Of a DNA stretch of 64,000 nucleotides, positions 27,763 to 35,791 are shown piece after piece. The notes beneath the pieces were generated by a model. The model worked only from the letters and a program-made list of their open reading frames with translations, did no database searches and was not told where the DNA came from. Location: positions 1-64,000 of the forward strand of contig JAOAPY010000024.1 of the NCBI GenBank assembly GCA_025463135.1, written 5' to 3'. The position numbers and the translations under genes are program-made. Every line of letters begins with the position of its first letter. Within the stretch, counting starts at the first letter, position 1. The DNA comes from Acidobacteriota bacterium (GTDB lineage: Bacteria; Acidobacteriota; Blastocatellia; Pyrinomonadales; Pyrinomonadaceae).

Positions 27763-28449
27763 ATGCCGACAAAACGTACTGTCCTGCTCTTCGACGTCGA
27801 TAACACCTTGCTCGATAACGATCGGGTGACCGCAGATCTGCAACGGCATCTTGAAAATGAAGTGGGACACGAGCGACAGAAATGTTATTGGGAGATTTTT
27901 GAGCGCTTGCGAACAGAGCTTGGTTACGCTGATTACCTGGGCGCCTTGCAACGTTACCGACTCGAATATCCGCGCGATCCACACCTCTTGACAGTTTCCC
28001 GCTTCCTGGCCAATTACCCGTTCGCGAATCGTCTGCTGCCAAACTCACTTGATGTTTTGGATCTCTCGAGAACCTGGGGACCGACTGTTATTCTTTCCGA
28101 CGGCGACGTCGTTTTTCAGCCTTTGAAAATCGAACGCTCGGGTATTGGGGACGTGGTTGACTGGAACGTATTGATCTATGTGCACAAAGAGCATGAGCTT
28201 GACGATGTGGAAGCGCGCTATCCGGCTGACCACTACATAGTCGTCGATGACAAGCTGCGAATCCTTTCAGCTCTGAAGGACTACTGGCACGAGCGCGTCA
28301 CGACCGTCTTTCCCAAACAGGGCCACTATGCATTTGACCAGCAAATGCTGGCCACTTACCCCCCTGCGGACGTGGCGATCGATCGCATTGGCGACTTATT
28401 GAAGTTTGATCTTGCGACACTGGTCGCCGCTGCGGCTCCCCAGGGTTAA
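27763..28449 (+). CDS. HAD superfamily hydrolase
   Basis: A 228-residue haloacid-dehalogenase-like phosphatase. Motif I is LLFDVDNTLLDND (nucleophile Asp at about 10), with Thr after DVDN as in phosphatases. Motif II is ILSDGDVVF near residue 111. A Lys candidate for motif III is in YVHKEHEL, and motif IV is YIVVDDKLRIL near 162. A helical cap of about 80 residues lies between motifs I and II, so this is a C1-type cap. The ATG is 4 bases after the pgl stop, so it is operon-linked. Phosphosugar substrates are plausible from context; the sequence does not prove this. Confidence 0.85.
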   Translation: MPTKRTVLLFDVDNTLLDNDRVTADLQRHLENEVGHERQKCYWEIFERLRTELGYADYLGALQRYRLEYPRDPHLLTVSRFLANYPFANRLLPNSLDVLDLSRTWGPTVILSDGDVVFQPLKIERSGIGDVVDWNVLIYVHKEHELDDVEARYPADHYIVVDDKLRILSALKDYWHERVTTVFPKQGHYAFDQQMLATYPPADVAIDRIGDLLKFDLATLVAAAAPQG

Positions 28450-28463
28450 TTCAAGATGGAAGG

Positions 28464-28577
28464 TTACAGAGCCAGGAGCGGTAGCGAACGGATTCAACAC
28501 GCATTTGTCTTAAGGCAAAGCCTCGAGTGCGGCTCGAGAGCAGGATACGGTCGCTACCCGCTCCCGGTTCGGTAAAC
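28464..28577. repeat. Nested palindromic element, family E copy 1
   Basis: The left arm is TTACAGAGCCAGGAGCGGTA (28464-28483) and the right arm is GCTACCCGCTCCCGGTTCGG (28553-28572). An inner CTCGAG-based hairpin is present (CCTCGAGTGCGGCTCGAGAG, 28521-28540). Copy 2 is at 51764-51918. The remainder of the 402-base gap before ftsH (28578-28851) shows no gene. Confidence 0.78.
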
Positions 28578-28851
28578 TGGCGCTTCTTTGACAGGCTATT
28601 TCGCTACGGGCACCGCATTACCCTTTCCCATATTCGGTGTGGACTTCTTTTTCGCATTCCTGCTAAAGTAATAACGCGTCGCCACCTTGCAGTTATCGGC
28701 GGCGCGCTGTGCTGTTAGGGCTCAAAAGGCTTCCACACACATGTCTCCCGCCAGAAGTCGTGGTTCCCGACTCCCGATTTCACAAGAGATTTTGAATATC
28801 GACTCGCGCTCCCCTGTCCAGTAGTAGTGCGCGTTTCGCCTGGAGTTTTAT

Positions 28852-30648
28852 ATGCCATCCCCCATTTCGAAATTGACTTCCAACTCGCAAAGAGTCCGGT
28901 TGTTGGTATTGTCCAGCCTGCTGGCCCTGGTTGTTGTTGCCGGCTCTTCCTTCGTCATCTATCAGCGTTATCGCTCAACCACACAGCGGATCAATTATTC
29001 GCAGCTGTATCGGATTGCAGAGGGTGCCTCGGCGACTTCGCTGGTCGTCGAAGGTGAAACCATGACGGTGCGCACCACCGATGGCTCGCTCATGCAGGCG
29101 ACGGTTACCAGCGGTGCTGCCCAGGAAGGGCTGATTGAACTACTGCGCAAGCGCAATGTGCCCATCGAGTTTCGCGCGCTGCAGCCCGGCCTCCTTGCTA
29201 CGGCTTTCAACTGGCTGCTGCCAATCATCATTCTGGCTTCGCTGGGATTTATCGGCTGGCGCGTCTACACAAGTGTCAGCGGCCGCGACGGCACTTTCAA
29301 ACCCGCCGACTCAAACGGTAAGCAGAACGTGAACTTTGCCGACGTGGCTGGAGTTGACGAAGCGAAAGCCGAGTTGGCTGAGACGATCGAATTCCTCCGC
29401 GACCCTTCGCGATTCGGACGACTGGGCGGGCGAATACCGCGCGGCATTCTGATGTCAGGCCCTCCGGGAACGGGTAAGACTCTGTTGGCACGAGCTGCCG
29501 CTAACGAAGCCGGTGTACCGTTCCTATCGGTCTCTGGATCGAGTTTTCAGGAAAAGTTTGCTGGTGTGGGCGCTGCTCGGGTGCGTCGCCTGTTCGCACA
29601 GGCAAGAAAGCTTTCACCATGTCTGATCTTCATCGACGAAATCGATGCGCTCGGTCGCCAACGCGGGCGCGGCGGTGATTCCGCGTCCGCCGATCAGGAC
29701 CAAACGCTGAATCAGCTGCTGGTGGAGTTGGATGGATTCGATCAAACCACAACCATCGTTGTTATTGGTTCGACAAACCGGCCGGACATTTTGGATCAGG
29801 CGCTGACGAGGGCCGGACGCTTTGATCGAGAAATCACCGTCAACCTGGCAGACGTTCGCGGCCGCGAGGCGATACTCGACGTGCACGCGCGTGAGTTGCA
29901 GTTGGAACCGGGTCTTGATCTGCGCTGGATCGCGCGCGGTACCCCGGGCTTCTCAGGCGCCGACCTGGCCCATCTCTTGAACGAAGCCGCTATCGCTGCC
30001 GTACGCGACAATTCGGAAGCCGTCAACCGCAGTCACGTCGAGTACGCACGCGACCGTATATTGATGGGAGCCGAGCGCCAGGGCTTCATGATGGATGAAG
30101 ACGAGCGTTATGCGACAGCCGTCCACGAAGCCGGACACGTTGCTGTGGGTCTGGCGGTACAGAACGGCGATCCGATTCACAAGGTATCGATTCTGCCGCG
30201 CGGTCGAGCCCTCGGTGTCACTCAACAACTTCCCGAGCGGGATCGGCTAATGAAGAAGCGCGAGTATCTCGAAGATCAGATCGCGACCTTGCTGGGCGGT
30301 CGCGCCGCGGAACAGGTACTGTTGTCCACCATGACAGCCGGCGCTTCGAACGATATTGAACGGGCGGTGGAGATTGCGCGGCGCATGGTCAGTGAGTTCG
30401 GTATGAGCCCACTCGGTCCGATTCATTTGGGCAAGCCGGAGGATCCGCATAGCCAGGCGCTGTTGGATCGCGTCGAAGAGGCTACCCACACGATTATTAA
30501 CACCCAAATGGATCGGGCCTGTGAAGTGGTGCGCGACGCACAGGAAAGTATTGCGCGTCTGGTAGAAGGTTTGATCGAGCGGGATACGCTTGATGCCGAT
30601 GAGATTCGAGAGTGCTTTGCCGACAGGAATGTTGTGCAAGCAGCGTAG
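28852..30648 (+). CDS. ftsH: FtsH-type membrane AAA+ zinc metalloprotease
   Basis: A 598-residue ATP-dependent protease of the inner membrane that removes unneeded or misassembled membrane proteins. Two transmembrane segments (about 18-38 and 120-142) flank a small periplasmic domain. The AAA module has Walker A GPPGTGKT (203-210), Walker [13 protein letters not shown], and the second region of homology with [19 protein letters not shown]. The peptidase domain has HEAGH (425-429), with the third zinc ligand in ASNDIERA (Asp near 501). The pore loop reads [11 protein letters not shown], in place of the usual FVEMFVGVGA. It is shorter than E. coli FtsH (644) because the C-terminal tail is brief. 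Genomes of this kind often carry more than one ftsH, so this may be an accessory copy. Confidence 0.95.
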   Translation: MPSPISKLTSNSQRVRLLVLSSLLALVVVAGSSFVIYQRYRSTTQRINYSQLYRIAEGASATSLVVEGETMTVRTTDGSLMQATVTSGAAQEGLIELLRKRNVPIEFRALQPGLLATAFNWLLPIIILASLGFIGWRVYTSVSGRDGTFKPADSNGKQNVNFADVAGVDEAKAELAETIEFLRDPSRFGRLGGRIPRGILMSGPPGTGKTLLARAAANEAGVPFLSVSGSSFQEKFAGVGAARVRRLFAQARKLSPCLIFIDEIDALGRQRGRGGDSASADQDQTLNQLLVELDGFDQTTTIVVIGSTNRPDILDQALTRAGRFDREITVNLADVRGREAILDVHARELQLEPGLDLRWIARGTPGFSGADLAHLLNEAAIAAVRDNSEAVNRSHVEYARDRILMGAERQGFMMDEDERYATAVHEAGHVAVGLAVQNGDPIHKVSILPRGRALGVTQQLPERDRLMKKREYLEDQIATLLGGRAAEQVLLSTMTAGASNDIERAVEIARRMVSEFGMSPLGPIHLGKPEDPHSQALLDRVEEATHTIINTQMDRACEVVRDAQESIARLVEGLIERDTLDADEIRECFADRNVVQAA

Positions 30649-30701
30649 GCTTCTGTCTCCGAAAAACTTTTTTACAATGGCTCCGTGAATCAATCGTCCT
30701 G

Positions 30702-30845
30702 TGGGGACGAAATATTTATAGAAACATAATCGGAATAGTCAAGCTCGCTCCGGAGGAGCGAAACCGGTCAACACCAGGCCGAACATTTCGCTCCTCCGGA
30801 GCTTCAAGTTCCGTTGTTGCTGGTTCTATAAACATTTCGTCCCTA
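30702..30845. repeat. Nested palindromic element, family A copy 2
   Basis: The outer arms are GGGGACGAAATATTTATAG (30703-30721) and CTATAAACATTTCGTCCC (30826-30843). The inner palindromes are built on GCTCCGGAGGAGC and CGCTCCTCCGGAGC (30742-30763 and 30786-30803). It lies downstream of ftsH. The rest of 30846-31123 holds no gene or signal I can support beyond the ribosome site of the HD gene. Confidence 0.85.
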
Positions 30846-31123
30846 ACCGGGACTGAAGCGCAAACGATTGGATTCCGATTCATTGTTACTAGGACTTTAG
30901 AAACACGACACTGGCAACCTTAGACAGGTATTTACCAGGCCGAATCCGCTCTTTCCAAGCTGACTCACGCCTTTCAGCTCCGCCAACCCTTCTCTCTTTC
31001 AGCAGTCATCGCCGTCGCGGTCCAATTTGAATCATTACTCATTCAGATCCTTCCTGATGCCGGTTATTCCTTGCACGTCTGAGCTGTCGCGTGAGATAAA
31101 AACACAAAAAGGAAGTACTAGTC

Positions 31124-31681
31124 GTGCAAGATCTGGAAACGTCGCTGGCCAACATAACCCTGGCACCTTACATCGTCAAAGCGATGGCGCTCATTGGTGT
31201 GCGTCGCCGCTCAGGCAGCAATATGTTTCGGCATCAGATCAGCACCATGGGCATTCTGCTCGATTACAAAGTTACTGATCCGGTACTGCTCAAAGCCTCT
31301 GTGATCCACGACCTGTTCGAAGATGCGTCCACAATGCCGGGTGTGACTGAGGAAGAAATTAGGGGGATCGATGCCGATGGTCCAGCGGTCTATGAGCTCG
31401 TGATGGAGGTAACGATCAGATCCGTGGACGGAGTGCGGGAGCCAAAATCCGAATACCTCCGGCGCGTCCTGCGAGACGGCAGCGATCGCGCGCGTGTTCT
31501 AAAACTAGCCGACCGCATCAGTAATATTATTTCCCTGGGCTTTGTCCACGACGTTGCGTTCGTGAAAAGGTACCTGCGCGAAACCAAAGATCACATCCTG
31601 CCCTACGCCGAAAAGATCAACCCCGACATGTTCCGCGAACTGTCGGATCTGGTCGCTAACCGCGAGCAAATGTGCGAATGA
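31124..31681 (+). CDS. HD-domain hydrolase resembling the (p)ppGpp hydrolase domain of Rel/SpoT
   Basis: A 185-residue single-domain protein. The start is GTG with AAAAAGGAAG upstream. Metal-binding features of the RSH hydrolase fold are in order: a first His in NMFRHQIST (near 44), HDLFEDA (His-Asp pair with the extra acidic ED of RSH hydrolases, near 66), and the distal Asp in LKLADRISNI (near 128). There is no synthetase, TGS or ACT domain, so it resembles the small alarmone hydrolase class. The substrate is inferred; other HD phosphohydrolases remain possible. Confidence 0.8.
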   Translation: MQDLETSLANITLAPYIVKAMALIGVRRRSGSNMFRHQISTMGILLDYKVTDPVLLKASVIHDLFEDASTMPGVTEEEIRGIDADGPAVYELVMEVTIRSVDGVREPKSEYLRRVLRDGSDRARVLKLADRISNIISLGFVHDVAFVKRYLRETKDHILPYAEKINPDMFRELSDLVANREQMCE

Positions 31682-31693
31682 AGGAGCTGCACG

Positions 31694-31732
31694 TGCAAGT
31701 TTTGAGGTAGGTATCGATCACCTGCACTTGCA
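31694..31732. terminator. Possible bidirectional hairpin between convergent genes
   Basis: TGCAAGT (31694-31700) pairs with ACTTGCA (31726-31732), with an inner AGGT/ACCT pair. It lies between the convergent HD and aspartyl-protease genes. The U-tract is weak (TTTTGG downstream), so this is tentative. Confidence 0.35.
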
Positions 31733-31766
31733 TTTGCCCCTTTTGGCGGCCCTGAGGGATTAGGTA

Positions 31767-32147
31767 CTAAATGCTTTTGTCTACCCCTGCCACCAGGGTG
31801 GTCGTTGCCACAAAGCGATGACCGATATTGTCCACCATCACACCGAACCCTTCTAATGTTCTCACTCCCAGCAACGTCAAGTCTCCCGGCTCCGCAAACA
31901 CGACTTCATCGTTCGTCTCGTAGCCTTCGGCGCTGAGGATGGCATAACCCACCTCTCGTTCAATCTTCTGCTGCGTTGCCCTAGCGAACATCCGCTTTCG
32001 ACGTGGCGTGATACCCACCGACATCAAAACGTCCGCGGGAAGCCATGTAAGTTCAGATCCGGTGTCCACCAAGGCCGGTACCGGGGGCGTAGTGAGTTCC
32101 TCGCGTTTCGGATTGCGAGCGACGACATTGACCTTGAACGTGCTCAT
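31767..32147 (-). CDS. Retropepsin-like aspartyl protease family protein
   Basis: A 126-residue protein from the ATG at 32147 (MSTFKVNVVARNP). The active-site loop ALVDTGSELTWLP, near residue 30, is the DTGS motif of aspartic proteases of the retroviral (clan AA) type, which work as homodimers. The second conserved half, LTLLGVRTLEGFGVMVD, matches the bacterial small aspartyl-protease family. There is no signal peptide, so it is predicted to be cytoplasmic. The upstream extension to 32183 is possible but has no ribosome site. The natural substrate is not known for these proteins. Confidence 0.85.
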   Translation of the reverse strand: MSTFKVNVVARNPKREELTTPPVPALVDTGSELTWLPADVLMSVGITPRRKRMFARATQQKIEREVGYAILSAEGYETNDEVVFAEPGDLTLLGVRTLEGFGVMVDNIGHRFVATTTLVAGVDKSI

Positions 32148-32207
32148 GACCTGAAGCTTACCGCCGTACTCGAGTAAGGGCAAGATGAATCATGGCGAGT
32201 CGAGGGC

Positions 32208-33155
32208 CTACATCTTTCCGTCGAAGAGCGCGCTGACGGATTTGCCGTCGTGGATGTTCCGTATCGTCCTGGCCAACAGCGGCGCGACGGAAAGAATATG
32301 CATGTTGGGGAGTCGCTTCTCCGCGGGAATCGGCACCGTATTGGTGGTCACGATTTCATCGATATCAGGTTGAGCGCGCAGCCGCTCAATTGCCTTTCCG
32401 GTAAAGAGGCCGTGTGTACAGGCAACTGTGATTCTTTTGACGCCGCGCTCACGCAGCTTTGTAAGAACCTCGATCATCGTTCCACCATTAGCGATCTCGT
32501 CGTCAATGACGATTACATTTTTGCCGTCAACATCGCCGACGATCGCGTCAATGACTACCTCGTCGTCACTGAGACGCTGTTTGTTCGCAGCCGCCACGGG
32601 CAATTTGAGCAGCCGTGCAAAGTGTGTGGCTGCCTTTGCGTTTCCCAGGTCAGGCGATACCACGACAGTGTTCTTCAAATTACGATCACGGAAATGAGCT
32701 GCCAACACTTTTAGCGCATTCATGTGGTCCACCGGCACGCTGAAGAACCCATGGGCCTGCGGCGAGTGCAACGTCATTGTCAAAACGCGATTCGCACCCG
32801 CCGTCGCGAGCAGGTCGGCCACCAGTCTGGCAGCTATAGAGATGCGCGGCGCATCCTTCTTATCGGAGCGTGCATAGGCGTAGTGCGGAATTACCGCGGT
32901 GATCCTTGCCGCGGAGGCTCCACGCGCCGCGTCCAGCATTAACAACAGCTCCATTAAATGTTCCTGCACTGGCGGCACCAACGGTTGAATCATGAAAACA
33001 TCCGCTTCACGACAATTTGCCCTGAGCTGCACGCCCAGACAATCGTTGCTGAAGCGGTTGGTTGTCATCGGGCTGAGAGGCAACTTGAGGCGCCGGCAAA
33101 TTTCCTTCGCCAGATCCGGGTGGGCACTACCGCTGAAGATGACAATTGCTCTCAC
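32208..33155 (-). CDS. prs: Ribose-phosphate pyrophosphokinase
   Basis: A 315-residue PRPP synthetase making 5-phosphoribosyl diphosphate from ribose 5-phosphate and ATP, the precursor of nucleotides, His and Trp. Landmarks: FSGSAHPDLAKEI at the N-terminus, HYAYARSDKKDAPRISIAAR (flexible ATP-site loop, near 110), the TLHSPQAHGFF metal/nucleotide segment, and the PRPP loop IVIDDEIANGGTMIEVL near 220. The PRPP loop reads DDEIANGG where classical Prs enzymes have DDIIDTGG, a divergent substitution. The start is GTG 33155 with GGGAGAAG just upstream. The frame before it is a family H repeat. Confidence 0.9.
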   Translation of the reverse strand: MRAIVIFSGSAHPDLAKEICRRLKLPLSPMTTNRFSNDCLGVQLRANCREADVFMIQPLVPPVQEHLMELLLMLDAARGASAARITAVIPHYAYARSDKKDAPRISIAARLVADLLATAGANRVLTMTLHSPQAHGFFSVPVDHMNALKVLAAHFRDRNLKNTVVVSPDLGNAKAATHFARLLKLPVAAANKQRLSDDEVVIDAIVGDVDGKNVIVIDDEIANGGTMIEVLTKLRERGVKRITVACTHGLFTGKAIERLRAQPDIDEIVTTNTVPIPAEKRLPNMHILSVAPLLARTIRNIHDGKSVSALFDGKM

Positions 33156-33172
33156 GAGCTTCTCCCTGTAAG

Positions 33173-33238
33173 GCAACCTGTTAGTTTGCGCATTCGTGAC
33201 ATTCAACGTCGATCGCAAGCTAACAGCTTGCGTTACCT
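33173..33238. repeat. Short inverted repeat, family H copy 1
   Basis: The arms are GCAACCTGTTAGTTTGCG (33173-33190) and CGCAAGCTAACAGCTTGCG (33216-33234). It sits between the SLOG-like gene and prs. A related right half is at 60418-60440. Confidence 0.7.
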
Positions 33239-33254
33239 GGGTCGCGGTGCTCTT

Positions 33255-35081
33255 TTACGCGCCCTTGTAAACATCCGGAGTTCGTTCGCGGTGAACCATC
33301 ACCCAATCACCATTTTCTTCCAGCGCTTCCGCGCCGAGGTCAAGAAAAAGACTGAGTACCGCCTGGTCGCTCGAGTCCTTTACGTCGTGCTCACTCGGTA
33401 GTGCTTCAGTTGCATTCGGTGCAGCGGGTTCGTGGGGAGCCAACAGTTTGGCGACTTGTTTTGTCGCCCGTTCGAAGAGCGACCTCATCCAATCGTAACG
33501 TTTGGCCTGGGCGGAATAGGCCATCTTCTCAGCATAGCCGCCAATCGCCGCGCCGATTGCCGGTGAGATGCCCATGATGACGATAAGCCAATGGCGGTAA
33601 TGTGAATGCTCACCAAAGTCGGGCGAGAAATGGTGCCACGCGACTACCAAAATTGCCAGCAGAAGGCCAAAGATGAAAAATGCTTTCGCTAACTTGTCAT
33701 GCCGCTCAAGCTTTCCATGATCGCGGCGTCTGGCGCGTGTAAAAAATTTCCGCTGGTCCTCAATCCAATAATCGATGACCAGCCGAATTGGGTTTCGCGC
33801 CTGCTGTTCATCGGCTTTTTCCTCGGCAGGGGACACCGCATCGCACTCATTCCTGGCCACCACGTTCCAGGCACGGATACCGTTGCGAATCCAATCCAAT
33901 TCGGTGCGGTGCTGGCGCAGGTAATGCTCCGCCACATCGTCCGGCAATCCGGCGACATTCCAGAAGAATTGCACTCTTAGTCCTTCGGCGAGCGCGCGGT
34001 AATCAAGATGTTTATTCTGATAGTCCTGCCATTTTGCCAACGCGTAGATACAAACCGCGATTCCCAGAGCCAGTGGATAGAGCATGAGAATCGAGGGATT
34101 GGGCAACAGGTGCGCATAGACTTCAAAGCTGAGCAGGGCCATGACCGCGATCACAAACAGCGTGAGCAGTGTCAATTTCCTGCGCCGTTGAAAGTGCAGC
34201 GCCAGAGTATCGGCGATGGCATAGCGATCCAGAATGAAGCGCGCCGTGGCAGTCAGGGCGGACAGTTCTGCACCCGGGATTACATAGTTCCTGTTTTTCT
34301 CGACCTCGGGCGCAAGCCGGACAGAAAAGCGTTGCACATCGCGGTTGAATGACTCCATCCGCTGCAGGATTCTACCGAACGACTTCTCCAACGGCTCCTC
34401 ACTCTTCCACCCTTCGGGAAATCTAATGTTGAGTTCAAAGGGAGTTCCCGAGGGTGTCGGATTCTTAACTCGTGGTGTCAGGATGTGATAGACGGGACCG
34501 TTATCAATGATGTCCAGCGGTTTGCGCTCAACCGCGTAAGGCGGTGGAGTACCATTCAATTTGAAATCGACAATTTGCGCTGTGCCACCTACCAGGGTGC
34601 CAGGGCTGCCGTCCCACAAAGCTATGAGAATGTGACTGTGTTGGGCCACGTACGCGCCCGCCAACGCATATTGCTTATCGCGTGCTGGTCCATTCGCTTT
34701 GACGGCGGCAGGTGTGTTGCCTGGCAAGAGTGGAAGCTCGAAGCATTTCCAGGCGCGCTTCAGGAGTTCTCGAAATTCCTGCTTCGATTGGGCCGCCTTA
34801 AAATCTTCCTCATAATCGCCGAGAGCCAGTGGGAGTGGCACGGCCAGTCTGGCGCCCTGCTCCAGGGCAACCTTTGCCACCAGCTGATCTGCGCCCTGGG
34901 CCAATGGAGATAGCACCAACAAGGGTGTGGTTGGATACCGCCGCAACAGATCCTGAATAATTTGCCCCACCTGGGCTCGCAATTGCGGCAGGTCAGCGGG
35001 GCGCAAGTCCCTGTGGCCGGTAACGCCAATGATGATCGGGAGTGCGACTTCTGGCGAGAGGGGCTGGGAATTCGCTGACAT
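33255..35081 (-). CDS. SLOG-like nucleotide-sensor domain fused to paired transmembrane (SLATT-like) segments
   Basis: A 608-residue protein. Residues 17-180 look like a SLOG/Rossmannoid ligand-binding domain: IGVTGHRDLRP (about 18-28), then LVLSPLAQGADQLVAKVAL (about 56-74) and ILIALWDGSPGTLVGGTAQI (about 157-176). Four hydrophobic segments follow in two pairs: about 308-327 and 333-353, then 468-488 and 503-525. The tail (ALEENGDWVMVHRERTPDVY) resembles the end of SLATT 2TM domains. In published comparative work SLOG domains sense nucleotide-derived signals and SLATT domains act as membrane effectors in conflict systems; applying that here is inference. No CD-NTase or other partner is adjacent. 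Confidence 0.62.
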   Translation of the reverse strand: MSANSQPLSPEVALPIIIGVTGHRDLRPADLPQLRAQVGQIIQDLLRRYPTTPLLVLSPLAQGADQLVAKVALEQGARLAVPLPLALGDYEEDFKAAQSKQEFRELLKRAWKCFELPLLPGNTPAAVKANGPARDKQYALAGAYVAQHSHILIALWDGSPGTLVGGTAQIVDFKLNGTPPPYAVERKPLDIIDNGPVYHILTPRVKNPTPSGTPFELNIRFPEGWKSEEPLEKSFGRILQRMESFNRDVQRFSVRLAPEVEKNRNYVIPGAELSALTATARFILDRYAIADTLALHFQRRRKLTLLTLFVIAVMALLSFEVYAHLLPNPSILMLYPLALGIAVCIYALAKWQDYQNKHLDYRALAEGLRVQFFWNVAGLPDDVAEHYLRQHRTELDWIRNGIRAWNVVARNECDAVSPAEEKADEQQARNPIRLVIDYWIEDQRKFFTRARRRDHGKLERHDKLAKAFFIFGLLLAILVVAWHHFSPDFGEHSHYRHWLIVIMGISPAIGAAIGGYAEKMAYSAQAKRYDWMRSLFERATKQVAKLLAPHEPAAPNATEALPSEHDVKDSSDQAVLSLFLDLGAEALEENGDWVMVHRERTPDVYKGA

Positions 35082-35235
35082 AAGGATCTATCGTGGTCGC
35101 CAGTCTCGTCGGAAGTACTGCACGACTGGGAATCACTGGCGTTCTATGTTCGGGCGACAGAGTATCATCGTTAGGGGCTGTGAGTTAATGCTTTTTTGAG
35201 TTTCGGTTCCCCCCAGACCGCGGGCATCCTGCGTT

Positions 35236-35305
35236 GTGGCACGGGCGTCCCGCCCGTGATGGGTGGGAGTAACACCACCTCACGCGGGCGGGATACCCGT
35301 GCCAC
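35236..35305. repeat. Family C inverted repeat pair
   Basis: GTGGCACGGGCGTCCCGCCC (35236-35255) and GGGCGGGATACCCGTGCCAC (35286-35305) form one large inverted repeat about 70 bases long. It starts the 710-base gene-free stretch 35082-35791, which otherwise holds the two further repeat features listed and a stretch (35306-35447) in which I see nothing. Confidence 0.85.
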
Positions 35306-35447
35306 GTTTATTTTTGCGTCAGAGCTGCGAGCGATCCTCGCGACCGGAGCTTGGCCTGGTGGCCAATTTAACCTCGCGGGAAATGCGTTAGCCGCGGCAA
35401 CGGGTGTATCGAGTTCAATCTAATTCAGATCGCGGTGATACGACGCG

Positions 35448-35545
35448 GTAGTGGGTCAGTTTGATGTCCGATAAGCTTTAAGCTTGTCGTAACGCCGCGA
35501 CAAACTAAAGTTTGTCGGACATTTGCAGCGAAACTGACCCACTAC
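35448..35545. repeat. Nested inverted repeat
   Basis: The outer arms GTAGTGGGTCAGTTT and AAACTGACCCACTAC (35531-35545) are perfect. The inner arms ATGTCCGA...AGCTTGTCG and CGACAAACTAAAGTTTGTCG (35498-35517) close a second hairpin. The organisation is two-level, as in families A and B, but the sequence is unrelated. Confidence 0.85.
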
Positions 35546-35658
35546 CAGACGACGCGGTGACATTGACCTTGGCGCGGTCGATGGCTTATCGTTCGAAGCC
35601 CAAAGTTCATGTCGGTCGTTATCGATCCAGGCTAGCCTGACTAACAAGCAAACAATAT

Positions 35659-35717
35659 CCACCCGCTATCGCTGATGGCTCTGATAGTAACCCATCCGCT
35701 ATCGCTGATGGTTGTGA
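35659..35717. repeat. Tandem pair of family D palindromes
   Basis: Two units about 31 bases apart: CCACCCGCTATCGCTGATGG (35659-35678) and CCCATCCGCTATCGCTGATG (35691-35710). They lie about 75 bases before the metalloprotease start. A third copy is inside that gene. Confidence 0.8.
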
Positions 35718-35791
35718 CTGGCGCCTGGCTCAATTGGCCACACTACTAATCCGATTTTCGGCAATTTTTGAAAAGCTAAAGGAGCATCGGT

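Noticed and set aside
28527-28718. Small plus-strand frame between the HAD gene and ftsH
   Set aside because: It begins inside the family E palindrome, has no ribosome site and no family resemblance.
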